Below are positions 8,120 to 16,215 of a DNA stretch of 64,000 nucleotides, piece by piece; position 1 is the first letter of the stretch, and each line of letters begins with the position of its first letter. The DNA is taken from NCBI RefSeq assembly GCF_001552475.1, contig NZ_BCRG01000001.1, positions 434,001-498,000 on the forward strand. The letters run 5' to 3'. The notes under the pieces were generated by a model, which saw only the letters and a list, made by a program, of their open reading frames with translations, had not been told where the DNA came from and searched no databases. This DNA is from Microbacterium oleivorans NBRC 103075 (GTDB lineage: Bacteria; Actinomycetota; Actinomycetes; Actinomycetales; Microbacteriaceae). The translations under genes were made by a program, and so were the position numbers.

Positions 8120-9166
8120 ATGCGCCCCTCGTTCCGGACTGCCCCGAAGCTTCGCGCGGGCGACCGGGTCGCGGTGCTCTCGCCCTCGTTCGCCGCTCCC
8201 GGGTTCGCGCCCGCCGTGCACGAGCAGGCGCTCCGCCGCATCCGCGACGACCTCGGCCTCGAGCCGGTCGAATACCCCACGACGCGGATGCTGGGCGCCG
8301 ACCCGCGCGCCCGCGCAGCGGATGTCGAGGCGGCGTTCGCGGCATCCGATGTTCGTGCGATTCTCGCGAGCGTCGGCGGCGACGACCAGATCACCGTCGT
8401 GCCGCACGTCGACCTCGCCGCGGCGATCGCCGACCCGAAGCCGTACCTCGGGTACAGCGACAACACGCACCTCCTGAACGCGCTGTGGCAGGCGGGCGTG
8501 CCGGGGTTCTACGGCGGGTCGACCCAGGTGCACCTCGGTGCCGGGCCGGGGATCGACACCATCCACCTGCAGTCGCTCCGCGCGGCGCTGTTCGACGGCG
8601 GGGAGCTCGAGCTGACCGAGCCCGGCGAGTCGGAGGACATCGGGATCGACTGGCTCGACCCTCGCGCGCTCACCTCTTACGGCGACCGGCAGAAGACCGA
8701 GCCGTGGACGTGGTCGGGCCCGGAACGGGTCGTCGAGGGGCGGACGTGGGGCGGGTGCCTCGACGTGCTCGACGAGATCGGCCTCGCGGGACGGATGCCG
8801 GAGCTCGATGCGTTGCAGGGCGGCATCCTCCTGCTGGAAACGAGCGAGGAGTTGCCCTCGCGCCGCCTCGTCGCACGCTGGCTGCGCGCACTCGGCGAGC
8901 GTGGCGTGCTCGGGGCTGTCGCCGGCGTGCTGGTTGCGCGGCCGCCGGTGAGCACGTTCGGTGACGAACCGGATGCCGAGACCCGCCGCGCGCGCCGCGA
9001 CGCGCAGCGCGACGTGGTGACCGCGCTGGTCGCTCGCTACAACCCGGAGGCCGTCGTCTGCATCGGCGTGCCGTTCGGTCACACGCGACCTCAGTGGATC
9101 GTGCCCTACGGCGGTCTCATGCGGCTCGATGGCGCGGGGCGCCGCGTCTTCGGCTCCTACGACTGA
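8120..9166 (+). CDS. S66 family LD-carboxypeptidase / MccF-like peptidase
   Basis: This 348-residue serine peptidase belongs to the LD-carboxypeptidase A / microcin C immunity (MccF) family. The nucleophile elbow is GYSDNT (Ser about 113) after ASVGGDDQ; the conserved GGCLDVL and ILLLETSEE blocks and the C-terminal IGVPFGHTRPQ with the catalytic His complete the set. Family members trim murein tetrapeptides in the cytosol or cleave aminoacyl-nucleotide toxins, and the pattern here is closer to MccF-like sequences. The start is supported by CACGAT 6 nt upstream of the ATG, a leaderless arrangement. Its 3' end overlaps the convergent DUF2087 gene by 10 bp. Confidence 0.87.
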   Translation: MRPSFRTAPKLRAGDRVAVLSPSFAAPGFAPAVHEQALRRIRDDLGLEPVEYPTTRMLGADPRARAADVEAAFAASDVRAILASVGGDDQITVVPHVDLAAAIADPKPYLGYSDNTHLLNALWQAGVPGFYGGSTQVHLGAGPGIDTIHLQSLRAALFDGGELELTEPGESEDIGIDWLDPRALTSYGDRQKTEPWTWSGPERVVEGRTWGGCLDVLDEIGLAGRMPELDALQGGILLLETSEELPSRRLVARWLRALGERGVLGAVAGVLVARPPVSTFGDEPDAETRRARRDAQRDVVTALVARYNPEAVVCIGVPFGHTRPQWIVPYGGLMRLDGAGRRVFGSYD

Positions 9167-9675
9167 GGCGGCGCGGCGACGAGGGAGTACGCGCTGCCGG
9201 AGCGCGTGCGCTCGACGATCTCGTGGTCGACGAGGTGACGGCGGAGCGCCGGGATGTCGTCGGTGAGAGCGGCCAACCGGTCGTTCAGCTCCGGCTCGTC
9301 GATGATCTCGCCCGGAGCGAGCACCCGCTGCGCGAGGGTCTCGAGCAGGTCGCGCCTCTCGTCCGGATGCGACGGGTAGCGGACGAGTCGGCCCTCGCTC
9401 GACAGGAATCGGTCCGCACCGGTGGGCCGCGGAGCGGGCGGAACCGCGGCGAGCACCCGCGCGAACGCCGTGCCGTCGGCGCGGAGATCCGCCGTGACGA
9501 GCCCGGCGCGGTGCAGCGTCTCGACGACGTGGCGTCGCCGCGAGGGCGACAGTCCGTCGAGGGCGTCGTCCGCACTCGCGCCGAGCGTCAGCCGGGCGAA
9601 CGCCTCGCGCACCCGGTCGTTCGCGAGCGCCGCGACGAGAGGTCGCCAGGTGTCTCCGCTTCGGTCCGTCACCAT
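9157..9675 (-). CDS. DUF2087 domain-containing protein
   Basis: This 172-residue protein has a DUF2087 C-terminal module (GRLVRYPSHPDERRDLLETLAQRV ... LNDRLAALTDDIPALRRHLVDHEIVER). The N-terminal half looks like a winged helix (ALANDRVREAFARLTLG ... LSPSRRRHVVETLHRAGLV), so DNA binding is plausible. DUF2087 proteins are often fused to ArsR-like or GNAT domains. The gene lies 10 nt after the GNAT gene on the same strand. TAGCGT 7 nt before its ATG would be a leaderless -10, and the TAG stop codon of the GNAT gene forms part of that hexamer. Confidence 0.8.
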   Translation of the reverse strand: MVTDRSGDTWRPLVAALANDRVREAFARLTLGASADDALDGLSPSRRRHVVETLHRAGLVTADLRADGTAFARVLAAVPPAPRPTGADRFLSSEGRLVRYPSHPDERRDLLETLAQRVLAPGEIIDEPELNDRLAALTDDIPALRRHLVDHEIVERTRSGSAYSLVAAPPQS

Positions 9676-9685
9676 GCTCAGCACG

Positions 9686-10297
9686 CTACCGCGCGGCGGG
9701 CAGACGCAGCATCGCGACCGGCGTCGCGCCCGGAACGCCGTCGATCGGGCTGAGCTCCTCGAACCCGAGCCGCCGGTAGAGGCGACGGTTGTCGGGCGTG
9801 GAGGACTCCAGGTACGCGGTCTGGCGGGTGGTGTCGAGGGTGTCGAGCTGTGCGGCGAGGAGCGCTTTGCCGACCCCCTTGCCGCGGGCGGCGGCACTGA
9901 CCCCGATCTCGGCGAGATACCAGTGCGGTGCGCGGGGGCGGTGGCGGGCGAGACGCGACAGCAGGGCGAGGGCCCGCGGCATCCCGAGCCAGCCGAGCGC
10001 CCGCGCGAAGCGGGGGAGCTCCCCGGTCTGCCGACCGAAGGCGCCGCGCTCGGCGTGAGGACCTTCCCACGCGGCGACGCCGAGGAGAGTGCCGTCGGCA
10101 TCGCGGGCGAGGTCCACCGTCCCGGTGGCGTACGGACCGCTCGCGAGGAGGCCGTGGAACAGGTCGGTGAGCCGCTCATGACGCCGACGCGACCCGGGAA
10201 CGATCGCCGACATGACGGGGTCCTGCGCGAACGCTTCGGCGAGGACCACGGATGCCGGGGCGAGGTCGGTGGCGCGGGCGGGGGTCACGGTGATCAT
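9686..10297 (-). CDS. GNAT-family N-acetyltransferase
   Basis: This 203-residue acetyl-CoA-dependent acyltransferase carries the GNAT motif A region WYLAEIGVSAAARGKGVGKALL (residues ~125-146), containing the R/Q-x-x-G-x-G/A pyrophosphate-binding loop, followed by YLESSTPDNRRLYRRLGFEE. These features resemble the group with an acyl acceptor described as small molecules or drugs; the substrate is not deducible. The ATG at 10297 has GGAGA 6 nt upstream. It is divergent from a TetR gene, which probably regulates it. Confidence 0.88.
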   Translation of the reverse strand: MITVTPARATDLAPASVVLAEAFAQDPVMSAIVPGSRRRHERLTDLFHGLLASGPYATGTVDLARDADGTLLGVAAWEGPHAERGAFGRQTGELPRFARALGWLGMPRALALLSRLARHRPRAPHWYLAEIGVSAAARGKGVGKALLAAQLDTLDTTRQTAYLESSTPDNRRLYRRLGFEELSPIDGVPGATPVAMLRLPAAR

Positions 10298-10371
10298 GAT
10301 GTCTCCTCGATTGGTCCAAGTGGATAAAACTAGTATGGAGACACCACCGCGCCGCATGCTCGGAGACCACT
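10298..10371. promoter_or_regulatory. Divergent promoter/operator region, GNAT / TetR
   Basis: This 74-nt spacer is distinctly AT-richer in its centre (tggataaaactagtatgga, 10321-10339). TAGTAT at 10331-10336 is a -10 candidate for the TetR gene, giving a leader of about 30 nt with CGGAG before the GTG. The tcca...tgga pairing and the ACTAGT core suggest the TetR operator overlaps this -10. Confidence 0.5.
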
Positions 10372-10986
10372 GTGAACGACCCGTCCCCTCGCCGGACCTA
10401 CCTCGACGTCGACGACCGACGCCGTCAGCTGCTCGACGCCGCCGTCGCCGTGATGGTCGACGACGGGGTGTCCGCGCTGTCGCTGCGGACCGTCGCGCAG
10501 CGCGCGGGGGTCGCCCACCGCGTCGTGAGCTACGCGTTCGGCTCGAAGGCCGAGCTCGTGACCGCTCTCCTGCAGCGCGAATCGGAGCTGCTGACCCGCC
10601 GCCTGTGGGCCGAGCCGCTCGCGCCTCTGCCCCTCGCGGAGGCTGTCTCCGCCGCGCTCCGCACCTTCATCGCCGAGCTCCAGCGCGACCGCGTGAGGCA
10701 CGAACGCCTCGCCGAACTCACCGCCATGGCGCGCGCCTCGGCTGCGCTCGCCGTCGCTGCACGCGCTGAAGTCGAGTCGGTCCAGTCCGAGATCGGGCGG
10801 CTCGTCGAGGCGTGGCGAGAGGTCCGCGGCGCCGAGACGACCGTGCCCACTGCGACCCTCGTCGCCGTCGTTCACGCCGCCGCAGAAGGGCTCGCGGCGT
10901 GGTGGCTCGCGACCGACGACGACGCGCACGTCGAGGACGTCATCGACGTGCTGACGTCCGGCCTCGCCGGTCTCGAGCGCCCGTAG
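10372..10986 (+). CDS. TetR/AcrR-family transcriptional regulator
   Basis: This 204-residue regulator has an N-terminal HTH: RRQLLDAAVAVMVDDGVSALSLRTVAQRAGVAHRVVSYAFGSKAELV (residues ~17-62), with the family's xxxYxFxSKxEL end. The C-terminal ligand-binding part is helical and not further classifiable. It starts at GTG with CGGAG 7 nt upstream. Being divergent from the GNAT gene, it probably autoregulates and represses it; the acyl-CoA ligase 65 nt downstream on the same strand is another possible target. Confidence 0.9.
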   Translation: MNDPSPRRTYLDVDDRRRQLLDAAVAVMVDDGVSALSLRTVAQRAGVAHRVVSYAFGSKAELVTALLQRESELLTRRLWAEPLAPLPLAEAVSAALRTFIAELQRDRVRHERLAELTAMARASAALAVAARAEVESVQSEIGRLVEAWREVRGAETTVPTATLVAVVHAAAEGLAAWWLATDDDAHVEDVIDVLTSGLAGLERP

Positions 10987-11051
10987 CGAACGCACAGCAG
11001 ACGCATGAACACGCCGCCCTACGCTGGCGGGACACCGAGGAGGACAAGACG

Positions 11052-12761
11052 ATGAGCCCGACACCCCCGGCATCCGATCTGCAGGATCGCCCCTGGCTGG
11101 CTGCCTACGCGCCCGGCGTCCCGACCGACATTGATCCGGTCGACGAGACGCTCGTGGATCTGCTCGATCACGCGGTCGAACGCTATGGGTCGAAGGTCGC
11201 GACGGAGTTCTTCCGCTCCGAGACGACCTACGCCGAACTCGGCGAGCAGGTGTCGCGCGCAGCGAACGCGCTCCGCAAGCTCGGCGTGCGTAAGGGCGAC
11301 CGCGTCGCTCTCGTGCTGCCCAACTGCCCGCAGCACATCGTCGCCTTCTACGCGGCGCTTCGCATCGGCGCGATCGTCGTCGAACACAACCCCACCTACA
11401 CTGCGCGCGAGCTGCGACACCAGTTCGAGGTGCACGAGGCGGTCGTCGCGATCGTCTGGGACAAGGTCGCCGACATCGTCGCCGAGTTCCCGAGCGACGT
11501 CGCCCCCGCCGCGATCGTCGCCGTCGACATGACCGACGCGCTCCCGTGGGTCATGCGCACGGCGCTGCGCGCACCGGTGCCCGCCCTCCGCGAGCGGCGC
11601 GAGGCGATGACCTCCAAGCCCACCGCGCGCGGGGTCATCCGGTGGTCGCAGTTCACGAAGACGCGCCGCCTTTCCCGCAAGTGGGCGCGTCCCGAGCTCG
11701 ACGACACGGCGCTCCTGCAGCTGACGAGCGGCACGACGGGGATGCCGAAGGCCGCCGTGCTGTCGCATCGGAACCTCCGGTCGAACGCCGAGCAGGGGCG
11801 TGCGTGGGTGCCGGGACTGCACGAGGGCGAAGAGACCTTCTACGCCGTTCTGCCGATGTTCCACGCCTACGGGCTGACCCTCTGCCTCACGTTCGCCGTG
11901 TCGATCGGCGCGCGGATCGTGCTGTTCCCCAAGTTCGATGTCGACCTCGTCGTCGGCGCGCTGAAGAAGTCGCCGCCGACCTTCCTTCCGGGCGTCCCGC
12001 CGATCTACGACGCGCTGTCCCGCGCGAGCACTCGCAAGGACGTCGACCTTTCGACCATCCGCTTCGCGATCTCGGGCGCGATGAGCCTGCCCGTCCCGAC
12101 CGTGACGCGGTGGGAGGAGGCGACCGGCGGGCTGCTCGTCGAGGGCTACGGCATGACGGAGACGTCGCCCGTGGCGCTCGGCAACCCGATCGGCCCGACG
12201 CGCCGCCCGGGCACCGTCGGCGTGCCGTTCCCGAGCACGTGGATCCGCGTGGTCGACCCCGACGACCCGACCGTCGACCGCCCCGCCGGTGAGGCGGGTG
12301 AGCTGCTGATTCGCGGACCGCAGGTGTTCCAGGGGTACTGGCGTCGCCCCGAGGAGACGGCGGAGGTCTTGCTCGACGGCGGCTGGCTCCGGACCGGCGA
12401 CATCGTCACGGTCTCGGACGACGGGTTCGTGACGGTCGTGGACCGCGTCAAGGAGCTGATCATCACGGGCGGGTTCAACGTGAGCCCGAGCGAGGTCGAG
12501 CAGGTGCTGACGCTGCACCCCGATGTCGAGGCCGCGGCCGTCGTGGGCGTCGCCCGCCCGTCCGGCGGCGAGGACGTGGTGGCAGCCGTGGTGATGAAGG
12601 AGGGGGCGGCGTTCGAGGCATCCGCTCTCAAGGACTTCGCCAAGTCGCACCTCGCCCCCTACAAGGTGCCGCGCAAGGTCGTGCAGCTCGATGATCTGCC
12701 GCGCTCGCAGATCGGCAAGGTGCTTCGCCGCCAGGTGCGGGAGCAGCTGACCGCGCGCTGA
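11052..12761 (+). CDS. fadD: Long-chain fatty-acid--CoA ligase (AMP-dependent)
   Basis: This 569-residue ANL-superfamily enzyme activates fatty acids to acyl-AMP and then acyl-CoA. It shows the P-loop LTSGTTGMPKAA, the acyl-binding region, GYGMTETSP (A5 motif), GWLRTGDIVTV (A7) with the adenylate-binding Asp, and the C-terminal PYKVPRKV...RSQIGKVLRR with the catalytic Lys. The start is supported by GAGGAGG about 9 nt upstream, and TACGCT at 11020-11025 is a probable -10. It stands alone, with no beta-oxidation genes adjacent, so the acyl chain specificity is unknown. A second, distinct acyl-CoA synthetase lies at 19362. Confidence 0.9.
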   Translation: MSPTPPASDLQDRPWLAAYAPGVPTDIDPVDETLVDLLDHAVERYGSKVATEFFRSETTYAELGEQVSRAANALRKLGVRKGDRVALVLPNCPQHIVAFYAALRIGAIVVEHNPTYTARELRHQFEVHEAVVAIVWDKVADIVAEFPSDVAPAAIVAVDMTDALPWVMRTALRAPVPALRERREAMTSKPTARGVIRWSQFTKTRRLSRKWARPELDDTALLQLTSGTTGMPKAAVLSHRNLRSNAEQGRAWVPGLHEGEETFYAVLPMFHAYGLTLCLTFAVSIGARIVLFPKFDVDLVVGALKKSPPTFLPGVPPIYDALSRASTRKDVDLSTIRFAISGAMSLPVPTVTRWEEATGGLLVEGYGMTETSPVALGNPIGPTRRPGTVGVPFPSTWIRVVDPDDPTVDRPAGEAGELLIRGPQVFQGYWRRPEETAEVLLDGGWLRTGDIVTVSDDGFVTVVDRVKELIITGGFNVSPSEVEQVLTLHPDVEAAAVVGVARPSGGEDVVAAVVMKEGAAFEASALKDFAKSHLAPYKVPRKVVQLDDLPRSQIGKVLRRQVREQLTAR

Positions 12762-12837
12762 TCTGTCAAGGGTCGTCGCTGTCGGCGGTCTCGGATGGCA
12801 GGGTGGATGCCGCACCCCACCACGTCGAAGGAGACTC

Positions 12838-13722
12838 ATGTCGCAGCGCACTCTCGGACCGTTCACCGTCTCGGCCATCGGACTCGGCGCCATGCCGGTG
12901 TCGATGAACGGAAACGGCATCCCGTCGCACGACGACGCGGTGGCGACCGTCCGGGCGGCCCTCGATGCCGGCGTGACGTTCGTCGACACCGCTGACATCT
13001 ACGCGCCCAGCTGGGACCAGATGGGACACAACGAGCGGATCGTTGGAGACGCGCTCGCCGGGTGGGATGGCGACCGGTCGTCCATCGTCGTCGCCACGAA
13101 GGGCGGCATCACCCGCACCGAGGAGAAGGACTTCGGACGCAACGGGTCGTTGGAGTACCTCCGGAGCGCCGTTCAGAAGTCGCTGAAGAACCTGCAGGTC
13201 GACGTGATCGATCTGTACCAGTACCACCGTCCCGACCGGTGGATGGTCTACGGCGAGGTCATGCAGAATCTCAAGACGCTGCAGGACGAGGGACTCGTGC
13301 GGACGCTCGGCATCTCAAACGCGAGCGTCGAGGAGATCCAGATCGCCCAGGAAGTGCTCGGCGAGGGGAACCTGACGAGCGTCCAGAACGAGTTCTCGCC
13401 GCGGCATCCCGGCAGCTACGGCGAACTGACCTACTGCGTCGAGCACGGGATCGCGTTCCTGCCGTGGAGCCCGCTCGGCGGCATCGGCGGCGCGGGCTCG
13501 ATCGGCGAGCGGTTCGCAGCGTTCGCCGAGATCGGGGCCGACCACGGAGTCAGCCCGCAGCAGGTCGTCCTCGCGTGGGAGCTCTCGCTCGGTGAGACGG
13601 TCATCCCCATCCCAGGAGCGAGCCGCTCGGCATCCATCACAGACTCGGCCAAGGCCCGCGACCTGGTGCTCTCGACCGACGAGCTCGCCCGTTGCTCGGC
13701 CGCTGTCGGCATCGAGGTCTGA
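12838..13722 (+). CDS. Aldo/keto reductase
   Basis: This 294-residue TIM-barrel NADPH-dependent oxidoreductase has strand-loop features GLGAMPVS, DTADIYAP with the catalytic Asp/Tyr region, ATKGGI, DLYQYHRPD with the catalytic His, GISNASVEEI, and the cofactor-binding IPIPGASR near the C-terminus. The sequence resembles the general-stress / YhdN-type group rather than sugar-specific reductases. AAGGAGA precedes the ATG. It converges on recQ with an inverted-repeat cluster in between. Confidence 0.88.
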   Translation: MSQRTLGPFTVSAIGLGAMPVSMNGNGIPSHDDAVATVRAALDAGVTFVDTADIYAPSWDQMGHNERIVGDALAGWDGDRSSIVVATKGGITRTEEKDFGRNGSLEYLRSAVQKSLKNLQVDVIDLYQYHRPDRWMVYGEVMQNLKTLQDEGLVRTLGISNASVEEIQIAQEVLGEGNLTSVQNEFSPRHPGSYGELTYCVEHGIAFLPWSPLGGIGGAGSIGERFAAFAEIGADHGVSPQQVVLAWELSLGETVIPIPGASRSASITDSAKARDLVLSTDELARCSAAVGIEV

Positions 13723-13728
13723 GGGGGC

Positions 13729-13803
13729 CCGGATTCGGAGATGTGACGCCGATTCGGATCGGGAAGCATTCCCCGGTCCGAATCCGGCGGTGCGGTCCGA
13801 ATC
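13729..13803. repeat. Inverted-repeat cluster between aldo/keto reductase and recQ
   Basis: The word ggattcgga occurs at 13731-13739, a variant gattcgga at 13751-13758, and the complement tccgaatcc at 13777-13785 and again at 13796-13804. The arms 13729-13739 and 13777-13787 are an 11-bp perfect inverted repeat, and inner pairings compete with it. It is probably a bidirectional terminator for the two convergent genes. Confidence 0.65.
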
Positions 13804-13814
13804 CGAGTGGTACG

Positions 13815-15470
13815 TCAGCCGGCCTTGAGCAAGTGCTCTCGTTCGACGATCTCGAGCGAGAGCACCTTGTAGCCCTCGCTGTCGAAGAACACCCGCATGC
13901 GGTCGTCGTGGATCGAGACGACCGTGCCGGCACCCCATTCGCGGTGCGACACCTTGCTGTCGATCTCGAATCCGGCGGCCGAGACGGATGCCGGGTCCCG
14001 AACGGCGTCGGCCGCCCCCGCCGCGCAGGTGTCGCAGTTGCCGCACGACTTGTCGAGGTCCTGCCCGAAGTAGCCGAGCAGCACCTGTCGTCGGCAGCGC
14101 CGCGTCTCGGCGTACTCGCGCATCGTCTCGATCCGCGAGCGCTCGATCCGCTCACGCTCGTCGACCCGTTCGAGCGCCGCTTTCACGGCCGCCCGCTCGT
14201 CGAGGTTCCGCAGTAGCGACACCCCGGACTTCGACGCACGAGCCGACCCTGTGTCGATCAGCAGCGTGAGCAGTCCCGTGACGCGGCGCGGTGAAAGCCC
14301 GGACTCCGTCGCGAGAGTGGACTTCAGGCGCGCCCGCGTCGACATCGACCGCATGAGGCGGCGGAGCTCGGCGGCATCCGGGTTCTTCGTCGCGAAGTAG
14401 CGGCGCAGGGCGAGGTCCTCGGCGCGGTAGTGAAGCGTGCCGTGCGCCTCTTCGCCGTCACGGCCGGCGCGACCGAGCTCCTGGAAGTAGGCGTCGATCG
14501 ACTCGGGCACGTCGGCGTGGATGACGAAGCGCACGTTCTCCTTGTCGATCCCCATGCCGAACGCGCTCGTCGCGACGACGACGTCGAGCTCGTCGCAGAG
14601 GAACTGCCGGTGCACCTCGGCGCGCTCCCTCGACGGGAGCCCGGCGTGGTACGCCCGCGCCCGCTTGCCGCGCTCGGTCAGGTCGTCGGCGTACTGCTCG
14701 GCCGAGCGTCGCGTCGACGTGTAGAGGAGCCCCGGGACGGGCAGTGAGGCGACCTCGTCGACGACGGCGGCGCGTTTCTCTCGGTCGTCGCCGTGGCGGC
14801 GCACGCCGAGGCGGATCGACGGACGGTCGACGTCGCCGATGTGGATCGACGGGTCGTCGAGTCCGAGCCGGGCTGCGATCTCCTCGCGAACGGGGGTGGA
14901 TGCCGTCGCGGTCAGCGCGAGGATCGGTGGCCGCCCGAGCCGCTCGGCGACCTCGCCGAGACCCAGGTAATCGGGACGGAAGTCGTGCCCCCACGCGGCG
15001 ATGCAGTGCGCCTCGTCGACAGCGAGGAGGGCGATGTCGAGGGCGGCGAGCTCGGCGACGACCTCGTCGTTGGCCAACTGCTCGGGAGCGAGGAGCACGT
15101 ACGTCGCCTCGCCCTCGCGCAGGCGCCGCCAAGCATCATCGCGAGCCTTCTCGCCGCGGCTGGAGTTGAGCGCGACGGCCTTGGGTGCGTCGGGTGCGTG
15201 CTCGAGCCCGGCGAGCTGGTCCTCCTGCAGCGCGATGAGCGGAGACACCACCACGGTGACGCCCGGCCGCAGGGCTGCGGTCACCTGGTAGACGGCGGAC
15301 TTGCCCGATCCGGTCGCCCAGACGACCATCACGTCGCGCCCGCCGGCAGCCGCCTCGATCGCGTCGAGCTGCGCCGGTCGCAGCTGCGTCAGTCCGAACC
15401 GCTCAGCGGCGATGCGCTCGACCTCGGCGCGATCGGGTGCGGACGATGCAGGGGTGGAGCGGTGTGGCAT
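13815..15470 (-). CDS. recQ: RecQ-family ATP-dependent DNA helicase
   Basis: This 551-residue 3'-5' superfamily 2 helicase acts in recombination repair. Helicase motifs run in order: LRPAQLDAIEAA (motif 0), WATGSGKSAVYQ (I, residue ~50), AVDEAHCIAAWGHDFRPDY (II), ALTATAS (III), VVATSAFGMGIDKENVRFVIH (V) and QELGRAGRDGE (VI). The zinc-binding site follows (ETRRCRRQ ... CGNCDTC). There is no HRDC domain; instead the C-terminus holds a short beta module (SHREWGAGTVVSIHDDRMRV), like the DUF3553-type tail seen in actinobacterial helicases. The start is set at the ATG at 15470, just before the conserved region. Confidence 0.9.
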   Translation of the reverse strand: MPHRSTPASSAPDRAEVERIAAERFGLTQLRPAQLDAIEAAAGGRDVMVVWATGSGKSAVYQVTAALRPGVTVVVSPLIALQEDQLAGLEHAPDAPKAVALNSSRGEKARDDAWRRLREGEATYVLLAPEQLANDEVVAELAALDIALLAVDEAHCIAAWGHDFRPDYLGLGEVAERLGRPPILALTATASTPVREEIAARLGLDDPSIHIGDVDRPSIRLGVRRHGDDREKRAAVVDEVASLPVPGLLYTSTRRSAEQYADDLTERGKRARAYHAGLPSRERAEVHRQFLCDELDVVVATSAFGMGIDKENVRFVIHADVPESIDAYFQELGRAGRDGEEAHGTLHYRAEDLALRRYFATKNPDAAELRRLMRSMSTRARLKSTLATESGLSPRRVTGLLTLLIDTGSARASKSGVSLLRNLDERAAVKAALERVDERERIERSRIETMREYAETRRCRRQVLLGYFGQDLDKSCGNCDTCAAGAADAVRDPASVSAAGFEIDSKVSHREWGAGTVVSIHDDRMRVFFDSEGYKVLSLEIVEREHLLKAG

Positions 15471-15598
15471 CCCTCCACGGTCGTCGATGCCGCGACCTCG
15501 GAGGACACCCTTGACACCGGATGCCGCAGCCCTCCACCTGGCAGGATCCCGCCGCACCGTGACAGCCGCTCGCCGGCGCCGCGTGCCAGGCTCGGAAC

Positions 15599-16171
15599 GT
15601 GCAGATCCCGCCGCGCCAGCTCACCCTCGACCGTGCCGCGCTCGTCGTCATCGACGTGCAGCGCGGGTTCGACGACTCCGCCTACTGGGGCGAGCGCGAC
15701 AACCCCGACTGCGAGGCGAACGTCGCCGCGCTCATCGAGCGTTGGCGTGAGCGCGGGTGGCCCGTGGTGTTCGTCCGGCATGACTCGACCTCGCCGGCGT
15801 CACCGTTGAGACCCGGCCAGGCGGGCAACGACCTCAAGCCCGAGGTCACCGGCATCCCGGATCTGCTCGTCACGAAGAGCGTGAACTCGTCGTTCCACGG
15901 GACTCCCGACCTCGATGCGTGGCTGCGCGCGAACGGGATCGAGCAGATCGTCGTCACCGGCATCTCGACGAACCACTGCTGCGAGACGACCGCCCGCGTC
16001 GGTGGCAACCTCGGGTACGACGTGTACTTCGCCCTCGACGCCACCCATTCGTTCGACCGCACGGCGCCCGACGGCAGGGTGATCCCCGCAGCGACGCTCG
16101 CGGCCATCACCGCGACGAACCTCGACGGCGAGTTCGCCACCGTCTGCTCGACCGCCGACCTGCTCCGCTGA
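15599..16171 (+). CDS. Isochorismatase-family cysteine hydrolase
   Basis: This 190-residue hydrolase has the family triad: Asp in VVIDVQRGFDD, Lys in LLVTKSVNSSFHGT, and Cys in TGISTNHCCETTAR. Members hydrolyse nicotinamide, isochorismate, N-carbamoyl compounds or similar amides, and the substrate cannot be chosen here. The GTG at 15599 has CAGGCT 6 nt upstream, matching the leaderless pattern of its neighbours. A perfect hairpin follows the stop. Confidence 0.85.
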   Translation: MQIPPRQLTLDRAALVVIDVQRGFDDSAYWGERDNPDCEANVAALIERWRERGWPVVFVRHDSTSPASPLRPGQAGNDLKPEVTGIPDLLVTKSVNSSFHGTPDLDAWLRANGIEQIVVTGISTNHCCETTARVGGNLGYDVYFALDATHSFDRTAPDGRVIPAATLAAITATNLDGEFATVCSTADLLR

Positions 16172-16174
16172 ACC

Positions 16175-16197
16175 GACCCTGTCGCCGCGACAGGGTC
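16175..16197 (+). terminator. Perfect 11-1-11 hairpin after isochorismatase gene
   Basis: gaccctgtcgc, one base, then gcgacagggtc. It begins 4 nt after the stop and ends 7 nt before the TAGCGT -10 of the S9 peptidase gene, so it can act as terminator and might also affect the downstream promoter. Confidence 0.7.
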
Positions 16198-16215
16198 CAC
16201 GGTTAGCGTGGAGGG

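Noticed and set aside
5942..9082. Very long continuous frame reaching from phoX across the S66 gene
   Set aside because: Only the part from the GTG at 8008 has a ribosome site, Cys cluster and Tat signal; upstream residues are the antisense of the S66 peptidase gene.
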